NCBI RefSeq assembly: GCF_040869045.1
Contig: NC_090323.1
Span: 150,432,426 to 150,496,425, forward strand
Direction: 5' to 3'
DNA length: 64,000 nt
Source: Eurosta solidaginis
Taxonomy: Eukaryota; Arthropoda; Insecta; Diptera; Tephritidae
The translations under genes were made by a program, and so were the position numbers. Shown here in pieces: positions 36,127 through 48,974 of this stretch. The number at the start of each line of letters is the position of its first letter. Within the stretch, counting starts at the first letter, position 1. Under the pieces are notes generated by a model. That model saw nothing but the letters and a program-made list of their open reading frames with translations. It made no database searches and was not told where the DNA came from.

Positions 36127-39100
36127 CTAAGTCTGATCGTCCCGATCAGACATATCTCTCGATCTAAACGCTGCCAATCTTTCCAAATGAACCACTTTCA
36201 TTTTGGTTCGTGGTTTGGTAGTGGTTTGTATGTGGTACACTACATCGTTGATCCGTTTTACAACTTTGTATGGGCCTTCCCAGTTACACTGCAATTTCTG
36301 GGACAAACCTTTTTTTCGTTGTGGGTTGTATAGCAGCACCAAATCTCCTTCCTGAAACCCTTCCGAATTAATTGCTTTATCGTACCTCGCTTTCATCTTG
36401 TCACTCATAATCTTTGCTCGTTGCCTTACCAGATCGTGTATCTCTCTCAGCTCTTCTTCCAAGACATCAGTGGATTTCTTGACATTCCTCTCCGCATCGG
36501 CATCTATCCCATACTTCAAATCAGCTGGCAGTCGAAGGTCATTGCCAAAAATTACCTTTGCGGGAGTTTGGCCCGTTGTGTCATGTACTGCCGATCGGTA
36601 GGCCTTCAAGAATAATGATATGTGTGTATCCCAGTCCTTATGGTACTTGTCTACTACTTTCCTTAAATGCTCCTCCAATGTTCTCTTGAAACGTTCCACC
36701 ATACCATCGGACTGAGGATGCAATGCAGTTGTCCGTGTTTTTCGAATGCCCAACTTCTTGCATATTTCTTGGAACACAGCTGATTCAAAATTCCTGCCTT
36801 GGTCACAATGTAACTCCATTGGTACACCATACCTTGCAACCCATTCGTTTTTAACCACTTCTGCTACTTTTTCTGCTTCTTGGTTTGGGATTGGGTATAC
36901 CTCTGGCCAATTACTGAAATAATCCATAACCACCAGTACGTATTTGTTTCAGCGGTTGCTAGTAGGAAATGGACCTGCGACATCCATGGCGATCCTTTCA
37001 AAGGGTGCACCTGAAATATACTGCTTCATCTGGCCATGACTTCGGGTTTTGGGCCCTTTTGCTCTGTTGCATACCTCGCAATTGGCAATCCACTCGGTGA
37101 CCGACTGACGGCAACCAACCCAATAGAATCTCTGCTTAATTTTCTCGATTGTCTTCGTGATTCCAAGATGACCTCCACTTGGACCATTGTGCAGCTCGCT
37201 GAGCACGTCAGGAATCCTCTCTCTGGGAACAACTATCAGTTTCTTCTTGCATTGACCATCCTCACTCTCCCATACTCGATGCAAGCAACCGGATATCAAT
37301 TCTAAACTGTTCCACTGTGCCCAATATGACTTCGCAATGGGACTCTCTGCTGACATCTCCTCTCTGCTTGGTCTTTCGTTTCGTTCTAGTCCTTGCATAA
37401 CATGTGACAGATCTGTATCTTCTAGCTGACACTTCCTTAGTTGTTCCTTGTCCCATTCATCCGTACACGTTATAGTCATTAGCCGGACATCTATAATGTC
37501 TTATTTAGCCTCGGCCTTTGAACAGTGCTTGCATTCCAAACTACATGGTCTTCGTGACATTGCATCAGCATTTCCATGGGTACTACCTTTTCGATGCTCA
37601 ATGGAAAGGTCATATCTTTGTAGTCGCTCGATCCATCGTGCCAATTGTCCTTCCGGATTACGGAACTGCAGAAGCCATTTCAACGCTGCGTGATCTGTCC
37701 TGACACGGAATCGCTGGCCGTAGAGGTATTTGTTAAAATGTTTAATGCACTCTGCCAATGCCAACAGCTCTCTCCGCGTAACGCAATAGTTCCTCTCTGG
37801 TTTTCCAATCGAGCGGCTGTAATATGCAACTACCTTTTCCTGTCCATCGAACAGTTGTGATAAAACGCCTCCTATAGCATATCCACTCGCATCTGTATCT
37901 AGAATAAATGTTGCTCCTGGAATCGGATATGCTAACATTGGGGCAGTGCACAAACGCTCCTTCAATGTTTGGAAATCCACTTCTTGCTCCTTCTTCCATT
38001 CAAAAGCTTTATTTTTTCTTGTAAGCTCATGGAGGCTATGGGCTACGCTGGAAAAATTTCGTACAAATCGGCGGTAATATGTGCACAGCCCAAGAAAACT
38101 TCTCAATTCATGTAGGTTCTGTGGTATTGGCCAATCCTTTACAGCCTCTATCTTTTCGTTTGCAGTGCAGATTCCCTCTGTCGTTACCTTGTGACCCAAA
38201 TAATTTACTTCCTTTTTAAACAGCGCACACTTTTTGGGACTTAACTTCAGACCAGCGCCAGCTATTCTCTGGAAAACTTCCTCCAAGTTCTTAAGATGTT
38301 CATCAAAATTCTTGCCCAATACGATGATGTCGTTCAGGTACACCAAGCATGTTTTCCAATGTAGTCCTTTCAGTACCTGGTCCATGACTCTCTCAAAAGT
38401 AGCTGGTGCATTACAAAGTCCAAAAGGCATCACTGTAAATTGCCAAAGACCATCACCCACACTGAAGGCTGTTTTCTCTTTATCTTCCTCCTTCACTTCA
38501 ACTTGCCAGTAGCCGCTTTTCAAGTCCAGTGTGGAAAACCATTTCGTACCAGATAGCGAGTCCAGGGTGTCGTCAATTCTTGGCAATGGGTAGCTATCCT
38601 TTTCCGTTACGTCATTCAACTTCCGGTAGTCCACGAAAAACCTCATTTTTCCATCCTCCTTTTTTACAAGTACTACCGGTGAGCTCCATGGACTAGCTGA
38701 TGGTTCGATGACGCCGCTGTCGCTCATTTCTTGAATGATTTGACTCACAACTTCCCGCTTCGCCAGTGGAACACTACGTGGAGCTTGACGGATCGGCCTC
38801 GCATCTCCAGTGTCAATTTGATGTTTCACAACGTTGGTGCGGCCTGGTTTAGAGTCATCCTGGTCAAATATGTTTGCGTACTTTAGGAGCAGTTGTTTTG
38901 CCTTACTCTGATATGCTTCCTCTAGCCCCTGCGTCCATGCCGTGATGTCATTTGAAAGATCAGTATTACTAGCTGAAACGTGTTCCTGGAGATGTTCACA
39001 GTTAATAACTACTTCAGCCTCTTGGCATCTTCCCAAAATAGCTCCTTTAGTCAGTTTGAGTGGTGACTTGAACTCATTGAGTACTCTTACCGGAATACGT

Positions 39101-39654
39101 CCATCTTGTTTTGTCATAGCCAGGGTTTTTCCTACAAGTATGTTTAGTGCTGATTTGTGTGCTGCTTCGACAACCCACAATTTGTTTGTCCCACAATCTC
39201 CATCAACCTTTGCCCAGAAGACTGCTTCGGATTTTGGTGTTATTTGCTGACTCTCTTCCACCAGCACTCGTTTACTGCTGTAGCCTCTCTCGTAGCAGAA
39301 ATTAAGTGGTACATCCATGTTTTTATATCGCATCGTCTTGCTTTGCATTTCGATCTTGATGCCCTGGTCGATTAAGAAGTCCACTCCAATTATGATTTCA
39401 TCAACAATTTCTGCCACTATAAAATTGTGTACTACCGTGACGTTCCCAATTGCGACTTCACATTCTACTTCTCCAATTACCTGGGTGTCCTCTCCCGTGG
39501 CTGTACGTAATCTTGCTCCAAGCAATGGTCTTATCTTTTTGTTGACTAAATCCGCTCGAATGATGGAATGAGATGCACCCGTATCTAAAGTCTGTAAACG
39601 TTCCTTTCCGTCCACATGTCCTCCAACAGTAAGATTCCTCGAACTTCTTCCCAT
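36127..39654 (-). pseudogene. pol: pol, tandem array unit 1 (copy 2)
   Basis: Same domain order as copy 1: protease DTGASHSII, RT, RNase H with intact RRELLAL, integrase. Full-length RT-RNase H connection is kept (FLGLCTYYRRFVRNF). Inactivating changes: RT catalytic motif YLND instead of YLDD (codon 38332-38334); stop TAA at 37501-37503 where copy 1 has GAA; a private stop TGA at 36949-36951 (GGA in the other unit) inside integrase. The frame probably begins upstream of ATG 39654 through -1 overlap with gag. Confidence 0.9.
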
Positions 39655-39722
39655 CTGCGAGATAGAGATTATGGGGCATTCAATTGCGGGAGCCAGCTGT
39701 CGCCCCTTGCGGCTGACTCGAT

Positions 39723-41077
39723 TTAGTTTAACGATTGAGTGGTCTTGGAGATTTCCTCATCACCTTCTGATCTGCGTTTACGTCCATCCACATTGTTGGA
39801 GCTATTGGGACCGCTGCTGCAATGTCGTGCAATATGACCTGGGTTGCCGCACTTGAAACATTTAATATCTCCGAAATTTTTCGGTTGTGATCCCTTCAGT
39901 GCTTCCAAAATTGCGTCTACCCAATCTGGTCTTTCCACTTTACTCAATAGTGAGGCCGTTTCCTGAGTCAATGCATGTGATACCGTTTCAGCAAATGTCA
40001 GCTTTGGGTTTGCGTATGTAGCTCGCTTCGTTTCCACGTCCCGTATGCCATTTATGAAACTCTGGATTTTTACCCTCTCGGTGTATTCCACGGGTGCGTC
40101 CGCATTTGCGAGATGAGGTAACCTTTCAACATCCGAGGCAAACTCCTGCAAAGTCTCATTCGCTCTTTGGTGACGGTTTTGCAACTCAATTTGGAATATC
40201 TGTTTCCTATGCTCGCTTCCATAACGTCGTTCTACAGCAGCCATCAATGTTTCATAACTGTTCCGTTTGTACTCTGGAATCGTCTGTAAGATTTCCGCTG
40301 CAGGCCCTTTCAATGCCACGAACAGTGCAGCAACTTTATCTTCCGCATTCCAGTTGCTCACTGCTGCGGTCTTCTCAAACTGTAGCTTGAAGACCTGGAT
40401 TGCTTGCTGAAACAGCTGGGCGGTTTAGTTGTAACTGCTCCATACGACCTTTTAACGCTTCTATTTCGGCATCAATTTTTGCATCCTGCTCTTCCAGTTT
40501 CACAAAGGGCTGCGATGATACCTGTTCCGAAATTTGTGCCGACATTTCAGATATACGTGCCTCTTCCGCTTCCAGTTGAGATGCCAAATATGTCTTCTGT
40601 TCTTCCAATTGTGTTTCCATCTTAGATGTTATCTGTGTCGACATTTCTGACATACGCGTTTCTTGTGCCTCAATATTCGATGTTATACGGTTCTCCTGTG
40701 ATTCTAGTTGTTTTTCCATCTTGGATGTTATGCGTGTCTCCTGCGATTCCAGTTGAGATGTTATATCTGTCTTTTGCACTTCGAGCTGTGTTGACATATC
40801 GGTTGATATTTGTGACGACATTTGCTTCAGCACTGCTAGTATCGCGTTAGTGTCAACACTCGCCAATGGATTCGGAGTCTCTATCTTCTCTTCCAATTTA
40901 GTCGCTGGCTCTTCCACATCGGGATAAAAGACATACTCGTCCACATCAATTCCTTCCAACTCCATTACCTCTCGTAGCCGTGCTTGAAGTTCGATCTTAT
41001 TGCCGGTTGTATTCAATCCATGGCTCTCCAACTCCTTCTTCAGTTTGCTGGATCTTCAATTCACTGAACTTTGCCAT
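39723..41077 (-). pseudogene. gag: gag, tandem array unit 1 (copy 2), frameshifted
   Basis: Starts at ATG 41075-41077 with MAKFSELKIQQ; an extra A within the SAP region (CAGCAAACTG against CAGCAACTG in copy 4) shifts the frame near 41050. The SAP remainder and an extended coiled coil with more ITSQLE/RISEMS repeats than copy 1 follow (41031-40375). A 41-nt deletion relative to copy 1 near 40410 shifts it again; the capsid-like region and the knuckle CFKCGNPGHIARHC lie in 40361-39723. Both shifts are shared with unit 2. Confidence 0.88.
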
Positions 41078-41128
41078 GTCCTTGTAGTCCTCTGGAATTT
41101 ATTCAACAATTCCTCTTCTGACACCAAT

Positions 41129-41839
41129 TGTAACGAATTTGCTGCAAATTCCTCTTATTTGCCCTTTTGCTAGGTTCGTATCGCTAAACTGTTGAATAAA
41201 TAACTCCAATATTGAATAATGGAAAAATGGCCTTTATTAAAATACTTCACAATAACACTCAAACTGTGCAACGAATAGCTTAATAACCAAACTGATAGCT
41301 CAAATGAAACTCCACTATTCAAGATAATACTGCTATTGCTCGCTAGATATCGTCATAGTCGTAACTGCTTGACAACTCAAATCAAACTCAAACTCTTCGC
41401 CTTTACTGTAGCGCCTTTTATACTTTTTGTTTTCTAATTGCATACTTCTAGGCTTTTCCATTCCAGAACATACTAGTTAGTTTCGGCTACAAAATCGCCA
41501 GCCACAACTACGTGCACAAATTATTGCCCTCTCTTGTCGCAACTCAGATAAGATATATGCATGTGTTTGTGCATTGCCGCTCCACTGCTCGTATACGTAC
41601 ATATGTGTAGACACAATTATTTATTCGTTTATGTAGATACAAAATGATTGAATTATTGATGTGAATGTTTGTAGTTTACAGTCTCTCGAGTACAAATAGG
41701 CGTATAAGTAAATGCATCTGTGTGTGACATCTCTCTGGGCTGTCTTATATATGTGTATACTTGATTTGATTATTGACGTAAATACTGCTTAGCATGGCCT
41801 TAGTGATGGTATAGCTTAGTGATGCTAATATCCGTGACA
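41129..41839 (-). repeat. LTR 2 of the tandem array (shared middle LTR)
   Basis: 711 bp, serves as 5' LTR of unit 1 and 3' LTR of unit 2. Flanked by a primer site (41116-41127) on the left and a purine tract (41840-41850) on the right, with no target duplication of its own. Confidence 0.92.
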
Positions 41840-41850
41840 CTGCCCTCCAC

Positions 41851-44800
41851 CTAAGTCTGATCGTCCCGATCAGACATATCTCTCGATCTAAACGCTGCCA
41901 ATCTTTCCAAATGAACCACTTTCATTTTGGTTCGTGGTTTGGTAGTGGTTTGTATGTGGTACACTACATCGTTGATCCGTTTTACAACTTTGTATGGGCC
42001 TTCCCAGTTACACTGCAATTTCGGGGACAAACCTTTTTTTCGTTGTGGGTTGTATAGCAGCACCAAATCTCCTTCCTGAAACCCTTCCGAATTAATTGCT
42101 TTATCGTACCTCGCTTTCATCTTGTCACTCATAATCTTTGCTCGCTGCCTTACCAGATCGTGTATCTCTCCCAGCTCTTCTTCCAAGACATCAGTGGATT
42201 TCTTGACATTCCTCTCCGCATCGGCATCTATCATACTTCAAATCAGCCGGCAGTCGAAGGTCATTGCCAAAAATTACCTTTGCGGGAGTTTGGCCCGTTG
42301 TGTCATGTACTGCCGATCGGTAGGCCTTCAAGAATAATGATATGTGTGTATCCCAGTCCTTATGGTACTTGTCTACTACTTTCCTTAAATGCTCCTCCAA
42401 TGTTCTCTTGAAACGTTCCACCATACCATCGGACTGAGGATGCAATGCAGTTGTCCGTGTTTTTCGAATGCCCAACTTCTTGCATATTTCTTGGAACACA
42501 GCTGATTCAAAATTCCTGCCTTGGTCAGAATGTAACTCCATTGGTACACCATACCTTGCAACCCATTCGTTTTTAACCACTTCTGCAACTTTTTCTGCTT
42601 CTTGGTTTGGGATTGGGTATACCTCTGGCCAATTACTGAAATAATCCATAACCACCAGTACGTATTTGTTTCCGCGGTTGCTAGTAGGAAATGGACCTGC
42701 GACATCCATGGCGATCCTTTCAAATGGTGCACCTGAAATATACTGCTTCATCTGGCCATGACTTCGGGTTTTGGGCCCTTTTGCTCTGTTGCATACCTCG
42801 CAATTGGCAATCCACTCGGTGACCGACTGACGGCAACCAACCCAATAGAATCTCTGCTTAATTTTCTCGATTGTCTTCGTGATTCCAAGATGACCTCCAC
42901 TTGGACCATTGTGCAGCTCGCTGAGCACGTCAGGAATCCTCTTTCTGGGAACAACTATCAGTTTCTTCTTGCATTGACCATCCTCACTCTCCCATACTCG
43001 ATGCAAGCAACCGGATATCAATTCTAAACTGTTCCACTGTGCCCAATATGACTTCGCAATGGGACTCTCTGCTGACATCTCCTCTCTGCTTGGTCTTTCG
43101 TTTCGTTCTAGTCCTTGCATAACATGTGACAGATCTGTATCTTCTAGCTGACACTTCCTTAGTTGTTCCTTGTCCCATTCATCCGTACACGTTATAGTCA
43201 TTAGCCGGACATCTATAATGTCTTATTTAGCCTCGGCCTTTGAACAGTGCTTGCATTCCAAACTACATGGTCTTCGTGACATTGCATCAGCATTTCCATG
43301 GGTACTACCTTTTCGATGCTCAATGGAAAGGTCATATCTTTGTAGTCGCTCGATCCATCGTGCCAATTGTCCTTAAGGATTACGGAACTGCAGAAGCCAT
43401 TTCAACGCTGCGTGATCTGTCCTGACACGGAATCGCTGGCCGTAGAGGTATTTGTTAAAATGTTTAATGCACTCTGCCAATGCCAACAGCTCTCTCCGCG
43501 TAACGCAATAGTTCCTCTCTGGTTTTCTAATCGAGCGGCTGTAATATGCAACTACCTTTTCCTGTCCATCGAACAGTTGTGATAAAACGCCTCCTATAGC
43601 ATATCCACTCGCATCTGTATCTAGAATAAATGTTGCTCCTGGAATCGGATATGCTAACATTGGGGCAGTGCACAAACGCTCCTTCAATGTTTGGAAATCC
43701 ACTTCTTGCTCCTTCTTCCATTCAAAAGCTTTATTTTTTCTTGTAAGCTCATGGAGGCTATGGGCTACGCTGGAAAAATTTCGTACAAATCGGCGGTAAT
43801 ATGTGCACAGCCCAAGAAAACTTCTCAATTCATGTAGGTTCTGTGGTATTGGCCAATCCTTTACAGCCTCTATCTTTTCGTTTGCAGTGCAGATTCCCTC
43901 TGTCGTTACCTTGTGACCCAAATAATTTACTTCCTTTTTAAACAGCGCACACTTTTTGGGACTTAACTTCAGACCAGCGCCAGCTATTCTCTGGAAAACT
44001 TCCTCCAAGTTCTTAAGATGTTCATCAAAATTCTTGCCCAATACGATGATGTCGTTCAGGTACACCAAGCATGTTTTCCAATGTAGTCCTTTCAGTACCT
44101 GGTCCATGAGTCTCTCAAAAGTAGCTGGTGCATTACAAAGTCCAAAAGGCATCACTGTAAATTGCCAAAGACCATCACCCACACTGAAGGCTGTTTTCTC
44201 TTTATCTTCCTCCTTCACTTCAACTTGCCAGTAGCCGCTTTTCAAGTCCAGTGTGGAAAACCATTTCGTACCAGATAGCATGTCCAGGGTGTCGTCAATT
44301 CTTGGCAATGGGTAGCTATCCTTTTCCGTTACGTCATTCAACTTCCGGTAGTTCACGAAAAACCTTATTTTTCCATCCTTCTTTTTTACAAGTACTACCG
44401 GTGAGCTCCGTGGACTAGCTGATGGTTCGATGACGCCGCTGTCGCTCATTTCTTGAATGATTTGACTCACAACTTCCCGCTTCGCCAGTGGAACACTACG
44501 TGGAGCTTGACGGATCGGCCTCGCATCTCCAGTGTCAATTTGATGTTTCACAACGTTGGTGCGGCCTGGTTTAGAGTCATCCTGGTCAAATATGTTTGCG
44601 TACTTTAGGAGCAGTTGTTTTGCCTTACTCTGATATGCTTCCTCTAGCCCCTGCGTCCATGCCGTGATGTCATTTGAAAGATCAGTATTACTAGCTGAAA
44701 CGTGTTCCTGGAGATGTTCACAGTTAATAACTACTTCAGCCTCTTGGCATCTTCCCAAAATAGCTCCTTTAGTCAGTTTGAGTGGTGACTTGAACTCATT

Positions 44801-45376
44801 GAGTACTCTTACCGGAATACGTCCATCTTGTTTTGTCATAGCCAGGGTTTTTCCTACAAGTATGTTTAGTGCTGATTTGTTTGCTGCTTCGACAACTCAC
44901 AATTTGTTTGTCCCACAATCTCCATCAACCTTTGCCCAGAAGACTGCTTCGGATTTTGGTGCTATTTGCTGACTCTCTTCCACCAGCACTCGTTTACTGC
45001 TGTAGCCTCTCTCGTAGCCGAAATTAAGTGGTACATCCATGTTTTTATATCGCATCGTCTTGCTTTGCATGTCGATCTTGATGCCCTGGTCGATTAAGAA
45101 GTCCACTCCAATTATGATTTCATCAACAATTTCTGCCACTATAAAATTGTGTACTACCGTGACGTTCCCAATTGCGACTTCACATTCTACTTCTCCAATT
45201 ACCTGGGTGTCCTCTCCCGTGGCTGTACGTAATCTTGCTCCAAGCAATGGTCTTATCTTTTTGTTGACTAAATCCGCTCGAATAATGGAATGAGATGCAC
45301 CCGTATCTAAAGTCTGTAAACGTTCCTTTCCGTCCACATGTCCTCCAACAGTAAGATTCCTCGAACTTCTTCCCAT
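41851..45376 (-). pseudogene. pol: pol, tandem array unit 2 (copy 3)
   Basis: Shares with unit 1 the YLND motif (44054-44056) and the TAA after the RNase H domain (43223-43225). Private lesions: a Trp codon changed to TGA (44897-44899), Pro-Glu changed to Pro-stop (43373-43375, two adjacent substitutions), a 2-nt deletion in the integrase C-terminal region near 42232, and RFFVNYRKLN instead of VDYRKLN. Integrase DDE residues remain readable (MDVAGPF, HSDQGRNFES, MVERFKRTLEEHL). Confidence 0.9.
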
Positions 45377-45444
45377 CTGCGAGATAGAGATTATGGGGCA
45401 TTCAATTGCGGGAGCCAGCTGTCGCCCCTTGCGGCTGACTCGAT

Positions 45445-46800
45445 TTAGTTTAACGATTGAGTGGTCTTGGAGATTTCCTCATCACCTTCTGCTCTGCGTT
45501 TACGTCCACCCACATTGTTGGAGCTATTGGGACCGCTGCTGCAATGTCGTGCAATGTGACCTGGGTTGCCGCACTTGAAACATTTAATATCTCCGGAATT
45601 TTTCGGTTGTGATCCCTTCAGTGCTTCCAAAATTGCGTCTACCCAATCTGGTCTTTCCACTTTACTCAATAGTGAGGCCGTTTCCTGAGTCAATGCATGT
45701 GATACCGTTTCAGCAAATGTCAGCTTTGGGTTTGCGTATGTAGCTCGCTTCGTTTCCACGTCCCGTATGCCATTTATGAAACTCTGGATTTTTACCCTCT
45801 CGGTGTATTCCACGGGTGCGTCCGCATTTGCGAGATGAGGTAACCTTTCAACATCCGAGGCAAACTCCTGCAAAGTCTCATTCGCTCTTTGGTGACGGTT
45901 TTGCAACTCAATTTGGAATATCTGTTTCCTATGCTCGCTTCCATAACGTCGTTCTACAGCAGCCATCAATGTTTCATAACTGTTCCGTTTGTACTCTGGA
46001 ATCGTCTGTAAGATTTCCGCTGCAGGCCCTTTCAATGCCACGAACAGTGCAGCAACTTTATCTTCCGCATTCCAGTTGCTCACTGCTGCGGTCTTCTCAA
46101 ACTGTAGCTTGAAGACCTGGATTGCTTGCTGAAACAGCTGGGCGGTTTAGTTGTAACTGCTCCATACGACCTTTTAACGCTTCTATTTCGGCATCAATTT
46201 TTGCATCCTGCTCTTCCAGTTTCACAAAGGGCTGCGATGATACCTGTTCCGAAATTTGTGCCGACATTTCAGATATACGTGCCTCTTCCGCTTCCAGTTG
46301 AGATGCCAAATATGTCTTCTGTTCTTCCAATTGTGTTTCCATCTTAGATGTTATCTGTGTCGACATTTCTGACATACGCGTTTCTTGTGCCTCAATATTC
46401 GATGTTATACGGTTCTCCTGTGATTCTAGTTGTTTTTTCCATCTTGGATGTTATGCGTGTCTCCTGCGATTCCAGTTGAGATGTTATATCTGTCTTTTGC
46501 ACTTCGAGCTGTGTTGACATATCGGTTGATATTTGTGACGACATTTGCTTCAGCACTACTAGTATCGCGTTAGTGTCTACACTCGCCAATGGATTCGGAG
46601 TCTCTATCTTCTCTTCCAATTTAGTCGCTGGCTCTTCCACATCGGGATAAAAGACATACTCGTCCACATCAATTCCTTCCAACTCCATTACCTCTCGTAG
46701 CCGTGCTTGAAGTTCGATCTTATTGCCGGTTGTATTCAATCCATGGCTCTCCAACTCCTTCTTCAGTTTGCTGGATCTTCAATTCACTGAACTTTGCCAT
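45445..46800 (-). pseudogene. gag: gag, tandem array unit 2 (copy 3), frameshifted
   Basis: ATG at 46798-46800. Shares with unit 1 the extra A in the SAP region and the 41-nt deletion before the capsid-like region. It also has a private T insertion in a T run near 46431-46437 that splits the coiled coil. The C-terminal part with capsid-like domain and CCHC knuckle is 46083-45445. Confidence 0.88.
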
Positions 46801-46851
46801 GTCCTTGTAGTCCTCTGGAATTTATTCAACAATTACTCTTCTGACACCAAT

Positions 46852-47562
46852 TGTAACGAATTTGCTGCAAATTCCTCTTATTTGCCCTTTTGCTAGGTTC
46901 GTATCGCTAAACTGTTGAATAAATAACTCCAATATTGAATAATGGAAAAATGGCCTTTATTAAAATACTTCACAATAACACTCAAACTGTGCAACGAATA
47001 GCTTAATAACCAAACTGATAGCTCAAATGAAACTCCACTATTCAAGATAATACTGATATTGCTCGCTAGATATCGTCTTAGTCGTAATTGCTTGACAACT
47101 CAAATCAAACTCAAACTCCTCGCCTTTACTGTCGCGCCTTTTATACTTTTTGTGTTCTAATTGCATACTTCTAGGCTTTTCCATTGCAGAACTTACTAGT
47201 TAGTTTCGGCTACAAAATCGCCAGCCACAACTACGTGCACAAATTATTGCCCTCTTTTGTGACAACTCAGATAAGATATATGCATGTGTATGTGCATTGC
47301 CGCTCCACCGCTCGTATACGTACATATGTGTAGACGCAATTATTTATTCGTTTATATAGATACATAATGATTGAATTATTGATGTGAATGTTTGTAGTTT
47401 ACAGTCTCTCGAGTACACATAGGCGTATAAGTAAATGCATCTGTGTGTGACATCTCTCTGGGCTGCCTTATATATGTGTATACTTGATTTGATTATTGAT
47501 GTAAATACTGCTTAGCATGGCCTTAGTGATTGTATAGCTTAGTGATGCTAATATCCGTGACA
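46852..47562 (-). repeat. LTR 3 of the tandem array
   Basis: 711 bp; a few private substitutions (for example TGATATTGCTCG). Followed directly by the ATAG target duplication. Confidence 0.92.
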
Positions 47563-47566
47563 ATAG

Positions 47567-48139
47567 TTTATATACATTACTTTGGATTAGAAGTGAAATC
47601 CTTTGAGATTGTATTCTAATGAGTCAAAGCAAAGTTTAAGATGATTTTCTATAAAATGTTGCCTACTTAAAAAAAATGCTTATTAACTTATTTCGAGATC
47701 GAAAAAAGCTTTGGAAAAATGCTTAAAGAAATTCGACGCCCTGTTATGTATATCTTTATGGAGTACCCGAGATCTAATTTACTTTAAGCGCTTTTTAAGA
47801 AAAGTGTAAGCATATCCTACTAATAAGTTTGACATAATACCTGTCCGTGTGTATGGCTCGGTTTGGTAGAGCATGGTGCAGGGAGAAGATGGGATGAAGT
47901 TATCGAGAGAAAGGTGCTTTGGAAGACGAAGTACTTCTTAGCTTTTTACACAACATCAGCTTTGGTAACAGAAGAGGAATCCTCTAATAAAACCAAGGAG
48001 TCCTCGCAAGGCAGATGGGGTCGGAACGCTTTTATGAAAGAGTTTAGAAGATATAAACTGGTCGGACATGACAAGAGCGTTGGGAGGACTAAAACTGAAC
48101 CAAAGCCAAATTAGAATGAAACGAAAATAGAAAGCCAAA
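47567..48139. other. Unassigned sequence right of the LTR array
   Basis: Should be the continuation of the acid phosphatase intron, but I find no upstream exon. An ORF at 47863-48114 (84 codons, MVEHGAGRRWDEVIERK...) has no family I recognise and no supporting context. Confidence 0.4.
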
Positions 48140-48970
48140 ACTTTAAGGCATACTTTGATCCACTCGCTGCTTCTAGATCTGACAGCAGTATCACTCCTAA
48201 TAGCTGGGGTCTCAGCCTGGCAGCGCAGGGCACGAACACCAAACGTGCTCGATCGTTTTCTCCTCCAAACCGCATTTCGTACATCTGCTATGACTGACCA
48301 AGCCTAATTTAGAGGCATGCGACGACATAAGTCAGTGTCCAGTCATAATACCCGTCATGAGTATACAGTTCTCTCTTTTCAATGATAGAAGCAACTTTAC
48401 TAGTCTAAGCTTGTAAGACCTACACATAATGTTCAATACTTTACAGCCCCGCGCTTGAAACCACGTCTTTCCCATTTGGTCGATCATGTGCACAGTTCAC
48501 CTCTCGCCTTCTCTTAATTTCGCCAAATCTAGTTGGGCCGTCTACTGAGCAAGCTTCAAGGGATGCTCCCTTTTTGCTAGTTCATCTGCTTTTTCATTCC
48601 CATCTATTCCCATATGCCCTCGGGCCCAATATGGATGTATGTTTCTCCCTGTCCCGATTTTTCCAGATATTGCTTACACTTTAGCACACTTTTAGATGCT
48701 GTGCTATGCGAGATTATTGCTTTAATTGCTGCTTGGATGTCGATATAAAAGTTAACATGATTTCAGTTTAAGCTATTCTCTTCCACTGTATCTAATGCTT
48801 TGGTTACGGCTAATATTTCCGCTTGGAAAACGCTACAGTAGTCGGCTTGTAGGATCTGTTTATTTCAGGATCAGCACAGCATACCGCATACCCTACTTCT
48901 TCCACTACTGTGGAACCATCTGTGTACACATGTGTTGCCTCTTCCGCCATTTGAGCACCCTTGCGCCAAC
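48140..48970 (-). pseudogene. LINE ORF2 C-terminal remnant with RNase H domain
   Basis: Minus strand, broken by stops and shifts. Readable RNase H motifs in order: VYTDGSTVVEEVGYAV (first Asp), QAEILAVTKALD (Glu), FYIDIQAAIKAI (Asp) and GIDGNEKADELAKREHPLK (final Asp region). Then follow a LMTGIMTGH-like stretch and CTKCGLEEKTIEHVWCSCPALP, the C-terminal zinc motif. RNase H in a non-LTR element points to the I/LOA group, different from the R1-like copies, L1 and L2. Strongly degraded, so old. Confidence 0.72.
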
Positions 48971-48974
48971 CATC

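Larger units (their letters stand above)
35401..47566 (-). mobile_element. Tandem mdg3-like LTR array: LTR-internal-LTR-internal-LTR
   Basis: Three 711-bp LTRs (35405-36115, 41129-41839, 46852-47562) alternate with two full internal regions, all on the minus strand. One 4-bp duplication ATAG (35401-35404 and 47563-47566) brackets the whole array, and the middle LTR is shared. The internal regions share gag and pol inactivating changes. This pattern indicates one insertion followed by unequal exchange between LTRs. It lies in an intron or upstream of the acid phosphatase remnant. Confidence 0.92.

Noticed and set aside
35405..47562. Two independent LTR insertions side by side
   Set aside because: The middle LTR is shared, only one target duplication brackets the whole, and both internal regions carry the same lesions.
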